Assembly: GCA_963556695.1 (NCBI GenBank)
Contig: CAUWAG010000020.1
Location: 2,728,001 to 2,792,000 of the forward strand
Direction of reading: 5' to 3'
DNA length: 64,000 nt
From: Anthostomella pinea
Taxonomy: Eukaryota > Ascomycota > Sordariomycetes > Xylariales > Xylariaceae
The notes beneath the pieces are model-generated. The model was given only the letters and a program-made list of their open reading frames with translations. It made no database searches and had not been told where the DNA came from. Below, piece by piece: positions 23,601-36,984 of this stretch. A program made the translations under genes and the position numbers. The first letter of the stretch is position 1. Each line of letters begins with the position of its first letter.

Positions 23601-24423
23601 GGAACTGTTCGATGTTATTTTCAAACTTTCAAAGCTAAATGTTTGAAATTAAGCGTTAAATAACGCTTTTTAAACGCCATTTTTTTCCCGTTAAGATTTA
23701 AATAGCGATGTTAACAACTAGTTACTAAGGAACAATTTCAATGATATAAATATTATATTAATTAACAAGTCGAACGAATATGTAAATTCTTTTATATATA
23801 TTATAGTCGTTATAACGGGTTTTGAGTTTGGAATAAATATTATAAACGAGATTTGCGTGAAATGTAATAATAGTACTCTTTGAAGTCGGTCAATTTTTTT
23901 CCGGAAATTTTAATATGGATTTTAATAACCTTTTAACTTATTTATTTAAGCTGCTATAAATAAAAAAAGTTGTTTATTTTCTGTGTTTATTACCTTTTGA
24001 AAATACGATAAATCAGGGCCTAGTAGTATAGGTCTTAGGCGTTTATATGTTAATTTTTTTGCGACGTGGCGTTATTCTACCGGAGTTTCTTTTAGTTATT
24101 AGCCGAGTTAGATATTATCATCTTCTACTTAATAAGCAACCGGTAATGAAAAGTAGAAATTCTCAACTGATAATTATTTCAGATAGATTAATATTTTTAC
24201 TAGCTCGGTACGGCTTAAGCGGCTTTTTAGAGATAACGTCGTTTAATAAATCACTTTATACTTATTTAACGAAAATGATTTGAAAAAAAACCTTATTAGC
24301 GAAAAGTTATTTGATATAATGTAATATTGTAACGTGTTAACGATATTAAATTATATCGTCCTTAAGCAATGAATTGACTTAATTAAAAAGTTGATTATAA
24401 AGATTATGAACATTTTTACCGTA
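20636..24423. repeat. AT-rich RIP-mutated DNA
   Basis: About 3.8 kb of RIP-type sequence into which the Fot-like transposon is inserted at its right edge. The few open frames (for example 24047-24283) are AT-driven and not believed to be genes. Confidence 0.6.
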
Positions 24424-24425
24424 TA

Positions 24426-26268
24426 ACGTAGCTGACAAGCGAGTTGGCACTCGTCATGAACTTTCCAACCAATACGATTCAAACCATCATATCACCACCA
24501 ACAACAATGGCACCGCGTTATAACGAATCAGACTTGCAGCTAGCTGTTCAAGCTAAACGACGTGACCCTCATATTCCTATATTTCAGCTTGCGAAACTCT
24601 TCAACGTCCCTCGTTCCACTTTGAGCAATAGAGTCAAAGGAATGCCATCACGACGCGACAGCATGCCCAATACTTTGAAACTTATGGTTTCCGAAGAGAA
24701 TGCCATTTGTTCCTTCATTCCCGACCTGGATGCGCGAGCATTTCCGCCCCGGTACAGTTATGTTAAAGATATAATAAATCAATTATTGGCAGCATGTGGG
24801 GCTGGACGTGTTAAAAAGAACTAGACATGGAACTTCATTAAACACATACCAGGCCTCTAGACGCGTTTTTATCAGAGGAAGGACTACCAGAGGGTCTTGA
24901 ACAAAGATCTAAATGTGTATCACGCGTGGTTTTGCCAAGTTGCAGCGGCAGTCGCGGAACATGGTATCCAAGACGCGGATATTTATAACTTCGACGAGAC
25001 TGGGTTTATGATGGGCATTATTGGGTCCGGCATGGTCATTACAAGCGCCGAAAGACGTGGCAGGCCTAGACAAGCTCAGCAAGGCAACAGGGAATGGTCT
25101 ACAGCAATCTCTGCTGTTAATGCTGATGGTTGGGTGGTCCCGCCGTTCATCATTCTACAGGGCAAAACCCACCTCGCGTCATGGTATCGCGACACGATAT
25201 TACCACACAATTGGAAAGTGGCCGTGTCCGACAACGGGTGGACCACGAATGAGATTGGTTTGGAATGGATTCAGCATTTCGACAAGTATACCAGACCGCG
25301 TATGACTGCCGGTAAACGCCTCCTCATCCTAGATGGTCACGAAAGCCACCATTCCCAGGTCTTTGAGGATTATTGTCAGAACAACGGCATTATCACCCTT
25401 TGTATGCCTGCCCACTCGTCACACAGGCTCCAGCCTCTAGATGTCAGCTGTTTTAGCCCGCTCAAACGAGCTTACGGTCGCATGATTAAGGATCTCATCC
25501 GGCGTCATATAACCCACGTTTCGAAGGAGGACTTCCTTGCAGCGTTTTGTGAAGCACACAACGCTGCTATGACGCCAGGAAACATTCGAACAGGTTTCAG
25601 TGCCACTGGGCTTGTTCCTTTTGACCCAGAAAGTGTCATTTCAAAGCTGGATGCTGTCGCTGTCATACGAACACCGTCGCCAGACCCCAATCTGCCACCC
25701 ACTACTTGGACTTCCAAGACGCCTACCACCATTAACAAAGCGGTAAACCAATCGGTTTATATCCGAAATCGAGTCAGAAACCACCAGGAAAGCTCACCTA
25801 CATCAATAATTGATGCATTGAGCTCGTTTTCGAAGGCTACATACGGTTTTATGCATAAGGTCGCTTTGGTTAATTCCCGGGTCCGCAAATTAGAAGAAGC
25901 CAATCACTTACTAAGTAAACGCCGGAGAACAAAAAACAAACGTCTAATGAAAGGAGGAGTACTTTCCGTTAAAGATGCAGTAGATCTTCAGGCTTCAAAG
26001 GATGGTACTGAGCTGGCAAAACAGGAAATGGGTGAAGGTAGTCGTCGTCCGAGGCGGGCGGCAGCGCGTGGGCGACAGTGTGGCGTTTGCGGCAATACTG
26101 GCCATAATGCGCGAACTTGTACAATAGAGATAGAAACCTCTGAGGAAGAGGAATCCGATTGATTGAATTGAACTGAATGCGTTGTGGTGAAGTTATTTGA
26201 CATGGCAGTTGGAGAGTTCATGACGAGTGCCAACTCGCTTGTAATGTCAACTCGCTTGTCAGCTACGT
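24426..26268 (+). mobile_element. Fot1/pogo-like (Tc1-mariner superfamily) DNA transposon, copy 1, structurally complete
   Basis: 1,843 bp, flanked by TA on both sides (24424-24425 and 26269-26270). The terminal inverted repeat begins ACGTAGCTGACAAGCGAGTT at the left and recurs inverted at the right end. The right end carries an extra copy of a 17-bp unit containing ACAAGCGAGTTG. The element encodes one transposase frame (separate entry). Base composition is near 50% GC, in contrast to its surroundings, so it arrived after most local RIP or was only lightly hit. Confidence 0.93.
24507..26162 (+). pseudogene. Fot1/pogo-like transposase with two RIP-type nonsense codons, 551 codons
   Basis: Cut-and-paste transposase. 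Start ATG at 24507 (MAPRYN). Residues about 7-45 form a pipsqueak-type helix-turn-helix (LAKLFNVPRSTLSNRVKG), followed by a CENP-B-like HTH (about 50-115). The DDE/D superfamily catalytic aspartates are visible: D163 in NFDETGF, D276 in LILDGHESHH and D312 in LQPLDVSCF. A C-terminal CCHC zinc knuckle CGVCGNTGHNARTC lies at about 525-538, then an acidic tail. Codons 106 (TAG, a Trp in copy 2) and 118 (TAG, CGG in copy 2) interrupt it; the frame is otherwise continuous from 24507 to the TGA at 26160-26162. Length agrees with Fot1-type enzymes (about 540 aa). As it stands it should be inactive in one piece, though the second part retains all three catalytic residues. Confidence 0.92.
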
Positions 26269-26270
26269 TA

Positions 26271-29200
26271 GCTTCTTTTATATTTAAGCGTATTAAGTGT
26301 TAAAAACATCAAGGTTTACGCCTATTATAACGTATTAATTCATTTAACTTCAATTTTACATATTCTTTATTATAAATATACGATAAAACTTCTTATGAAA
26401 GTTAATAATTAATCATTAGTAAATATTTAGTTTAAAGGCATTTATAAACAAACCTAGGTGCGTAAAACATTAAAAAATTATTTTTTCATTATGTTGTATT
26501 ATGTTCACGTTTAGTTTAAAGGTTTCATTCAGAATAATTATGAGATTTTGGTTTTATATCAGCGATTTAAAATATTAACACGAATGATAAGATCCAAAGA
26601 ATTTTAACCTTTACGGAGTCATTTAAAACGTCGGCACGTTATTTATAAATATAAAAACTTTAAAGTTTAAGCGCAGTTTGCGAGTCTTTAAAATAATTAC
26701 GTTACTACAGTTAACTTTTTTTCTAGCTAAGCGCTTAGTAATAAGCTTAACCTTATGAAAAGTCTACCCTACGTACTTTACGTCGCTGGTTTATATTCAA
26801 TCTTTATTTTACTTTTAATTACCGTTTAAAACTACTTATATTTTTTATATTATTACCTATACAAAAAGAAAAGGTAAAATCCTTAACGGCTTAAAAGCAA
26901 CGTTAAAAACGACGCGGCAACAGGCCTTTTTAAGAACGCATTATTTTTAAGTCTTAGCGCGGGGTTATAAGCTTACTATATAATAAAATAAGTAAGGGGT
27001 ATTAACACCGGTAAAATCGTTAAAAGCAAATAATACGTTATAAAACATAGCAAAGGGATATTAAAACGGATGATTAAGTTATTAATGTATTTTACTAAGT
27101 TATATTACCGCTTTCATTTCTTTTACGCTTTTAATAATACTTTAAAGTAAATAAGTCAACAAAAACGGAACTCAACTTTATTATAAAAATGTAACGATTT
27201 AATTTTTATCTTTTCTATATCTTTATTGATATTAATATAAATTATTAACATAAATTTCTCGTTATATATTATGTTAGTAGTAATGAAGTAATATGCGTTA
27301 GAATACACCGTTAAAGGTAAAAGAAAAGTCCGGTTTACTTTGCGATATGATACAAAGGCTTATATTTTCAATTGACATTTGGTAAAAAATAAAACATAAA
27401 AATATATGAACGCTATAATGAATAACCGTAATATTTTGAATTACGGGGTTTATTATAAGTTTTTAAAAAGTCATTTATACGGAAAGTTTTATATTATCTT
27501 AAACTCAAACTGCTACCTTTTAAATAGACTGCTTATTTTTAAATCAAAAATACCGAAACAGAATCCCGTGAAAGCTTTTACAATAAACATGTAACGCGCT
27601 TAATGGTATAAAGATAAATAAGTTAGGCTTTTTTATTACTCAACGTTTTATAATTAATATAAACCCCTTTTAATAGAGCGTTTTAAAGCTAATGTAAGAT
27701 TATATATATATTGACCAAAATACAAATAAAGCAGTTTTGAGTTAAATGATTTTTACTACATAAAGTTATTATCTTATGATCTTTTTATAAGTTAATAAAC
27801 GAAATTAATATTATTAATAACTTTACGTACGATGCGTCTAAAACAATGTTTACTTAGAATAAAGCGGAGGACGCTTACGATTATAACTATTATTTTAAAT
27901 GTAATGTAATAAATATCGACAATTTTGAATTAAAAAATAATAATAAATATCCTTTATGCTACTGACAGCACATGCCCTCAAAGCCTACATGCTTATATGC
28001 CGTTGTAGCCCGTATGAAAACATATTATAAAGCTTCACTTATCGATTTATTTAATAAAAAATACTTTAAAACAGAAATAAACGCATAAAATAACTTTAAA
28101 TATATTCGGTGTTTATAATAATTACTACCGACGGCGCGAAAAGGGTACAATATAGTAGATTATTTAAGAATACATTAAAATCGCGTTACGCTGAAGATTC
28201 ATAAATCTTAAAGCCGCTATAAACAATTTAATTTTTAAGGCTCATTAATCGTAATAAAAAGTATATTTAACGCGTATAAAACGGCCGTTTTTTACTCGTT
28301 TATTTATACCTATTATCTGAAATATTATTGTAACTATATCATTTATTACCACATTTTGTATAACGATTTAGTCATAATTAAAATCTCAACGCAAATCTAC
28401 TAGCCTATATTTCTTGGAATTATATATTGTCAATACGTCTTAGTATTCAATATACCGACCGAAATTTTTTATCTGTTAATTTTATCGAGGAAAGCAATTA
28501 AAAAAGCATTTTATCCGTCGTGACAAAAATTGAAAGTAAATATATTAATAGTATGAGATGGAAATACGTAAAATTTAAGCCGATAAGTTATATGATAATA
28601 GCAAAAAGAAAGTTATCAAGTTGCGTAATGTGCAAAAATCGCCGGCTATTAAAAGCGATAACCGTAAGTAAAACTAATTTATAGATTAAACTATAAACCT
28701 AGAAAAATAGAAGAACGGCTTATAGTTTGGATCTATAACGACGATTTAATGATAAATTAAAAAGCTAAAATAAAAAAAGGTCGTCGGTACAAAACGGCAT
28801 ATTGAATAAATCAAGTAATTATTATCGGCGTTATCATCGGCGCCGGCGTTTTAAGCGGGAAAATGTTTAGTCTTAAATTAGTTTAATTGATATTTAACTA
28901 ACGACTGTTACAAACCCCGCAATACACCTATTAAAAACATAAAATGAACATATAATAAGGCACTTTTAAGATGTACCTAAGGCATAATAATTTCAAAAAT
29001 AATAAAAACCTTGCTATATATGTCAGTAATTTTTAAAACGAATTAATAAGTTTATATTTCATAACGTTAAGAATTTCCGCTTAAAATCCGTTAAACCCCT
29101 TTTTTAAACCGTTAAAAGGAACGAAAGGATTGACGTTACATGTACTTGAACTTAAACGAACAAGGCTATTAAAAGAACTCGAAAGCCGTTCAAAGCATAA

Positions 29201-30300
29201 CGTACATAGTAAATATTGTATTTAACGGTATAAAAAAAAGCTTCAATATCAAACAGCACGTTATATATAATCTTTTTATAACCGATTACGACGACTTTTT
29301 CAACAATTAAAATAACCTGCCGCTTTTAATTAACGCTAATGAATATAGCGATAATAATAAGTTTTAAATTTTAACTTTATTCGTATTACTATATTTACCA
29401 GGGTAATTATAAATAACGTTAATAATAATCAGCTTTTCAAATTTTCAAACTTACTTGTTAAAACCAACTCTACTTTTTAAAAAATTATTATACTTAACCG
29501 GGCGGGTATAACCCTTTTTTAACAATATATGGTACTTCCAAAAAAAATTCTTTATATAAAAATTGATAATAAGTTAATAATAACTTTGAGTAGGTTTTGC
29601 TTTAAAATGAAGGCATTTTCTAGGAATTACATAGCGTTGTAAGCGGTAATTTTATTAGCTTATTCAATATTTAAAATATCCTTTTTTCCGTTAATGAATT
29701 GATACCTAATACAATGATAAACACAACGATATGTAGGGCTTTTAATAAGATTATACGCTTATAAATGATAATATAATAATAAAGCTTGAAGAAAATTTTA
29801 TAAACCTTTGAATAAACTCTTAAATATGAAGGTTATAGAAAGTTAATAGCGTTTTTTTTTATTTTTATATAAAGGAAATTTGTTTTTTAAAAGGTTAATT
29901 AATTTGATAATACTATTTGTTTTTCTTTAATAAATAAATTAATGTCTATAATAATAAGTCCATATTAGATTTAGTAAGCTTGTCGTTATTACCGATTTTG
30001 TAAAATTGAATATTAATTAAAGGTCGGTTAACATAAAAAAAGCTACCAATTTTAAAAACGTATCCTTTTCACTTTAAAATCACGGGTAATATTTATTAGA
30101 AAGGTATAGATTTTTAAAAACTTCGCTGACAAGTTTATTAATACGGTAAAAAATATCGCTTACATAAATGAAATTAACTTAAAAGAAAACCTTTTTCTTA
30201 ATTATATTTCTATTTTCTTTAATTCCTTAAGCCCTGCGTATTATTATACGCTAAACGACCGTGTTATGGTCTTTCTTTCTCGTATAATATATAATCATAA
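26271..30300. repeat. AT-rich RIP-mutated DNA, transposon graveyard
   Basis: About 4 kb without a supportable gene. It holds an inverted copy of the dispersed repeat (27960-28055, separate entry). Elsewhere only degraded sequence with CpG retained and CpA depleted. Confidence 0.6.
27960..28055 (-). repeat. Dispersed repeat, copy 2 of 3 (inverted)
   Basis: The reverse complement reads CGATAAGTGAAGCTTTATAA, then CATACGGGCTACAACGGCAT and AAGCATGTAGGCTTTGAGG. Same order of motifs as copy 1, less RIP-mutated at the GGCTTTGAGGGCATGTG end. Confidence 0.55.
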
Positions 30301-33300
30301 GGTTAAACCGCCCTTTGTTAACGTACGTGGTGTTTACTAGTTATTATTTACGAAATTATTATTCATAGGTTTTAAGTGATAATTTATAGCAGGGTTAATA
30401 TAAACATTTTTAGTAAAGAGTCTAATTTTAGGCTAACGTACGTTACGGTCTTTTATTTGAAGTTTTTAAAAGGCATTATATTCGAGACCTTTTTCAATTG
30501 AGAATAATTATAACGGTTATAAACGAAAATTTCTTTTTAAACCGTAAAACTGGGTCTTATTAGCAAAATGAATAATCATTATTACGTGATGTGTTATAAG
30601 CTAGGCGATTCCAAAAAAAATTTAATTATTTTATTTATATTATTATTATTTAACATATATACAACTTATTTTAACTATATAGTTATAATTGAGTGATTCG
30701 CTTTTATTCCTATTGTTATTAATAAGTTGTTTTCATTATTAATAATTATAATTTTATAGCTAAATTAATCCCTTTTATGTTAAGTTTTGTTCTTTTCTCA
30801 GATTTTAAATTTCTTTAAATTCTTTCCTTAGTATTATATATACACTTATACGTATCTTTAAACCCTTTTCTTATATACTTACCATTTTAATTAATTTCAA
30901 GTGTAAACCTAGCTTTCATCCTAGTTAGCTTAATAAACAATAATATCTTATTCGTCGAGCTATCGTTTTATTACTAGCATAAATAGCTATAAACCAGCTT
31001 TATACCAGCTAAAAGTGTAAGTATATATTGAACAAGCTTACCGGGCGATATGTTAAATATATAAAGTCATACGCCCTTTTACTTAGATAAACTCAGATTA
31101 AAAGCTGTTATAATTTCCTTTTTTATAAATGTATATTAAACTTGTACTTGATTACTCTATTACTTAGAATTCAAAACCTTACAAGTGAAGTTATATACTT
31201 GACGTTAAGTTTAATTACTTTATACCCCAAAATTTCATAACTCATAGTTATGATTATATACTTAATTATAGGTTTAGGTATTTTATACCATATATCTTAA
31301 CCCTTTATACGTAGTATTATGCCCCTGAAAAAATTCCGCGTAACTTTTTTTGCGTTATATATATAATTATATATTTACGGGTAGTTCTATTTAAGATTTT
31401 CAGGTAGCTTTTTTTATATAATATATATAATTCTAAATTTAAAGCTATTTAAAATAAAAGATAAGCCTTATGAAATATTTAATTATACGTATTAATAGTT
31501 ATAATAGGTTTATTTTTACTGTTATTGTATCTGTTAGCTGTTGCGTAGTCCTGAGCGCGTATTTTGGGGTTTTTCTTTTAAGCAATACGTATTTTTACGA
31601 TATTTTTTATTTTAGGTTTAGCTTATATTGTATGAATCTTTTTGTTAACAATAGTGATAATAATAATAGCATTGTAGCGTTTAAATTTGAAGGGAAGTGT
31701 AAGGTTATAATCAATTACGATATATGCGAGAATCTTTTTCAAACAACGAAGACGATGATATGTGTATATAGGCTCCGTATTATAAGATTATAGTTAATTA
31801 CGACATATAAATAATATAATTATGTAACAAATTGTTTACGCTGTTTATTTATAGGTGGTTAGTTTCGTCATTTTACTATTTAATATAACGGCTTTATTAG
31901 TTTAATATGTTTATTATTAAGTTATTTAAAGTCGTAGTATTGATATGTAAGTAATTTATTTTTTCGTAGTGAATTCGTATTAACTTATTTATAATGTTGT
32001 TTTAATTACGGCTAGTAACCGTAACAATTATGAACTACGTTATATTGTACTTTTCAACGTATAATATTTAACCTTGAGTTGAAAGTCTTACTAGTATAAT
32101 ATGTTAAATGTTTAATATCATAGTTATTACCGACGATAACAAGTATATAACCGAGCGGTATAGTTGTTATCGTTACGATAAAAGCATATGAAATCTTCAT
32201 ATAGCTAGGCTTTCTCCCGTAACTTTTAGCTGTGATTTTATAAACGGCGTTTCCGTCAAACGTTGTTATAATAAGTAGAGTAAGAAGTGTTCATAATGCA
32301 ATATGTGTGTTTATCATTTATACGGGTTAGTACTTTTATTTATATATTATATATTATAACTATAATAGTTATAATTCTATTCTTCTTCTTAATACTAGTA
32401 GTAGTATCAATACTAGTATTAATAGTAACAACAATAGTAATAATATCTATATTAACGTCTGTTTATATACTAGTATTCGTTTTTCCGCTTGGGTTTATTT
32501 TTATACGCGAGCAGGTTGTTTACTAATATTGCAAATTTAACATTCTCTATCGATTATATTTTATAATTTCGAGTGAGAAACGTAGCTAAGTAGGTTAGTG
32601 CTTATATTGATATTTAAAAGTAAATAATTGCGCTAACTTGAAAAAAAAAAGGTTTAGATATTATCGCTTAAGCTTTTTTAAGCCAGAGGTTGAAGGACGA
32701 CTTGGTGAAAATAGTAGATTAAGTGTTAGATGTTTTAAAGCAGCGAAAAAGAAATCGGTACTAGTGTTGAGAGTTTAGTTTTGGCATATTTCCCCCATTT
32801 TTTTTATTTTTTTTTAAAATAATCTATCCAATTTATTCGTCTTTTTAAATACTTATGTTAATATTTATTATCTAATTTAATTGCGCTAAGCGAGTGTAGT
32901 TTATCTAACTTGATTTTTATTATTTGAAAAAGTATTTTCAACCTCGAGGCTCGTATGTATCCTTTTTTATAAACTGGTTTTAAATTTAAGGTTGAATAAA
33001 GCTTTACAACCATATATTAACTCTCATTCAAAGTGTTTGAAGATTTAACTGTTAACGAGCGTAATACTTTATTATAGTTGATATGTTATAATAATAGTTT
33101 TAGTTATAAACTAAGCTGTTTGATAAGTCAACGTCATAATCACTTAAAACGTATATTAGCTAGTATATAAGTCGTAAGATAAACCTTTTAGAAATAAAGA
33201 GCTCTAAACTAACCGTTACGTAACCGCGGTAAGAATGGTAAAACTAGGGCTTTTTATTACGGTATAAAAGGTATCATATATCGTTATACCGATTAAATAA

Positions 33301-34897
33301 GCTGTTTTATATATAAGTAGTAAAATATAACTTTTGGTTTTTAAAAGTCTTCAAACTGGAAGGCGGTTTTAATTTACTATAACGGGTTCGAAAAAGCTGT
33401 TGAAATAGCTAACAGGCGATTAATTAACGGGTATAATAATGTTATAACACGATTCCTTTATAATGATTCATCCGTTGGTTTAAAGGGCGTTATTAACCTT
33501 AAAAGTATTGAATAGGTTAAAATAAACGAATATATTGAAGATATTTGCTTATAAGAACTTGTAAAATAGAAATATGGTTATAGGATTGTTTTCTACAAGA
33601 ACTTAAACGATAAGTAAATTAAGTAAATTAATATTTAACGAGTAAAGTCTTTATTAGGTTAATAGTTTAAATAGTTAGATTAAATAAATATGAATAAGTT
33701 ATAATTATTTATGATGTTTCAAAGACTTGGTATAAATTTAGTGCGGGGAGCGGTTAAATAGTAGTATGGTGCCGTGTAATAATATTATTAGCTGTTATTA
33801 TAATTGCACATATAAGTTTTTCATTTGGTTAATTGTATGTATAGATATTTGATTTGTGTAATTGTACCAGTAAAGATGGCACCGCGAGCGGAGTAATTTA
33901 AATCGAAGCTTTATTTTAACTTTTTAAATATAACGAAGAAAACTTACAATTTGAATCCGAAATTGTAAAGTTTTCTTTATTCATTACTTGTAATACGGAT
34001 CGTTCAACTTTTCGCCCGTTACGAATATTTTAACGAAAAGCTTACAAGCTGTTTAACAATTCGGTAATAAACACCTTACTAGCCGGAAAAACTATTACGA
34101 TTAACAAACGAAAACTTCTCGCCTAAGCAGGTTATTGTAATAGAAAGAAGAAATCATAATCAATATAAAAAACATAAGTAAAATATTGATAGTATAAAAA
34201 TATAATATTTAATAGAAACTATAAAAATACATAAAATATTATTTATAAACAGCTGGAAAAAGTTGTCAAGTCAAATATAACGCCTCTTATAATCGAAAGG
34301 CTTTATTGAAGTTACAAGACTGAAAGAAAAGTGTTTTGACATTTCAAAAGCCACTACTAAAACACCGAGAATAAGACTCGTTAATCGAATTATAAAAATA
34401 TAAACAACTAGCTAGCTACAGTTTTGTAATATTTTACACCGAGTCCGAAAAACTACTTACGAATATAAGCAGAGTTAATTGAAACGATAAAACTCAAATT
34501 TTAATATTTAGCATAAAGGCTAACGCAATTATTAAAAGAATGGGTTTTATTAACAACCTTAAATAAATAGAAAGAGCAACTCGGATGATCGTTAAAAATA
34601 AAAAGCCGCCCCGGTTTTAATTTTATAGATTACGAAAACATTATTTACATATCAATAGCTTAAATCTAAAGGTTTTCTAGCGGTAATATTAACGATAACG
34701 ACACCTTAATAATAAAAATTAATATAATAAGTTAGAACAATTGCAATACTGCTAATTAAACGCCCGTAAGATAAGTTTCTTTAAGAAATACGGAATAATT
34801 AACACGTAATAAATCAATACTATCGCTATAAAAAAATTGTCAAACCCGCTATAACTTGAAGCTTATAAAAAATCCAACTATCGAAGTAAAACTTACC
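30301..34897. repeat. AT-rich RIP-mutated DNA
   Basis: About 4.6 kb. The open frames at 31470-31793 and 32287-32526 are rich in Ile, Leu, Tyr, Asn and Val codons driven by composition and match nothing I recognise. A low-complexity ATACTAGTAGTAGTATCAAT-like stretch lies near 32390-32440. A small less-AT patch with GGCACCGCGAGC occurs near 33875-33890. Confidence 0.55.
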
Positions 34898-34905
34898 GCT
34901 TAGAA

Positions 34906-35480
34906 CAGGGTGGTGATTATAGTTTATAGTTAGTTGTTGATTCATGTTTACTAACTAACTCTTATAGTTTTAATCAAGGTCTTAACTAACTACCAAATAC
35001 TGTAGTAACTAATTGATAATTAATTAGTAACTACAAGTAAAAAGATTTCTGAGTTTATTATACAAAACAATCATATAAAAGCCAGTTTTGAATTTTAGAA
35101 CAAACAGAAACTTAATTTATTACCCGGATTCAAAGGCCTCTTTTTAAAATATAGAGGAAATTTGAACAATTGTTAAACGGTTTTATGTAAAAAAAAAAAT
35201 TATTAGAGTATTAAATTTAAAAGTTGAATTATTATTTTCCACAGAAGTTTGATTAAATTTTGAACATTTAACTTAATAATTTATATTCAAGTGCTTTTAA
35301 ATACGTTGCTTTTCGCAGTGTTTGAATAGTTGTCAATTAGCTTTTAAAATTTCTACTATAATTTATAATTTCTTATAGTTCCTAGACTGATTAATATAGT
35401 TGGGTCTAGTTTGGAGGGTAACTAACTATAAAGTATGAAAAAATAATCAGTAGCTACTTAGGAATTATGTCACCACCCTG
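34906..35480. mobile_element. hAT-like MITE, 575 bp, complete copy
   Basis: Terminal inverted repeat CAGGGTGGTGA at the left and TCACCACCCTG at the right, with subterminal TTATAGTTAGTTG-type repeats in both orientations. Flanks CTTAGAA (34899-34905) and CTTAAAA (35481-35487) look like a 7-8 bp target duplication differing by one G-to-A change. CAGGG ends and such a duplication suggest the hAT superfamily. No coding sequence. Relatives at 48705 and 62443-62595. Confidence 0.75.
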
Positions 35481-35488
35481 CTTAAAAA

Positions 35489-36975
35489 CAACTCTTAATT
35501 ACGAAATTCAAGGATGATTACGACTCGAGAAAAAATAGCTCTTAACCTAAATCCGCTTTGAAAGGTACTAGCTTTAAAAAACAATATAACTACTACTAAG
35601 CAGCCTATAAACGGCTTTCTAATTAGTAATAATACTTATATTAATAATTCATTATATTCATTGTTAAACAGCTTATTAATCTAACAGTCAATACGATACC
35701 GCTGTAAATAAAACTATAATGAAACGTTTAAACCTACGGCGTATACCGATGAAAAAGAGTTTTAAGAGAGCACACTATAAATACCGATTACTAAAAGAAT
35801 ATATTTAAAAGTCGATATAAACAGCTTTAAAAGCCAAGGTTTACTTATGGTATCAAAACCTGTGTTTCCTTTGAATACTTAAACCTTGATTAAAATAAAA
35901 TGAAGTTATATATATTGCTTATAAGCATCTACTACGTATGAAACCCATTGGAACTGAAAGTATATTAAAAAATAAAACCCGAGAAAGTGTAAAATATATT
36001 GAAAGCGCGTTATATTAACATAAACTTGTTTAATAGTAAAATAAATAAAGTTAAAAAGTTTCAAAATCTTAAAGAGAATTGAAGGCAATCTTTATAATTA
36101 CTTTGATAGATATTAATAAAGATTTAACATTAAAAAGCGAGTGTTGACGAGTAACTTTTAAATACCTTGAAACAGTTTAAAACTTTATTCGGGAAAAAAG
36201 CTTTACTTTTATCAAAACTAGGCATCAATTATAAAATACTCATAGATAAGGACGGAAACGAGCGCGAATTATAAATATCATAGAGATTATTATACGAAAC
36301 ATCGAAAAGGACTACTGGTATTGAAAAAAGGCTTCAACTAAGTTAATATATATAAATTATATCCGCGCAAATAGCTCGTTAATAAGATCCTTGAAAAAAT
36401 CTTTTGCTAAAACCTGGCGGCAAATTTTTTGTTGTTGCGATTTTCAAGATTTGAACACGATTACCAATCGAGATAAATACTGGTTACACTGAATTTAGGA
36501 ACGCTCGAAACCTTATCAAACGAAAAATGATTTATTAAATTGAATGTACAAACTGCATTTTATGAAAATTAAAGAAAAAAAAAGAACGAAGAAAAGATGA
36601 TATCTCAAATTAATTTTAAAGTATTCGAATGATTAATGAATTCTTTTGTATAATCTAATACTTCGATAACATTTTAATGTAATATGAGTGAGATGTTAAC
36701 GCAGTCCTTAAATAAAGTACATTCAATATATATAAATAATATATCAATATATTCGTTAAGATCGAAAAAAACTACGTAAAAAATTAAGCAAGTCTTACAC
36801 TATTTAAAGTCGCAAAGCTAAATCTCGAAATCGATAAACATAACTTTAAAGTTAGATCTACTAATTTTACAGGCTTTTTAATCAACGTGAGTTAAAAAAA
36901 AGGACGGTAAGTTTAAAAGAAGTAAAGCAATTTATATATAGAAAGGTTGTAAAACGTTTAAAATTGTCATAAGTT
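35489..36975. repeat. AT-rich RIP-mutated DNA, probable 5' part of a gypsy element
   Basis: Directly upstream of the plus-strand RT remnant; it would correspond to the gag-protease-RT fingers region, but no motif is secure. Confidence 0.45.
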
Positions 36976-36984
36976 ATTTAATAT

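Noticed and set aside
31470..32526. ORFs of 107 and 79 codons as possible genes
   Set aside because: Composition-driven frames in RIP-mutated DNA, dominated by Ile, Leu, Tyr, Asn and Val; no domain and no codon structure like the real genes.
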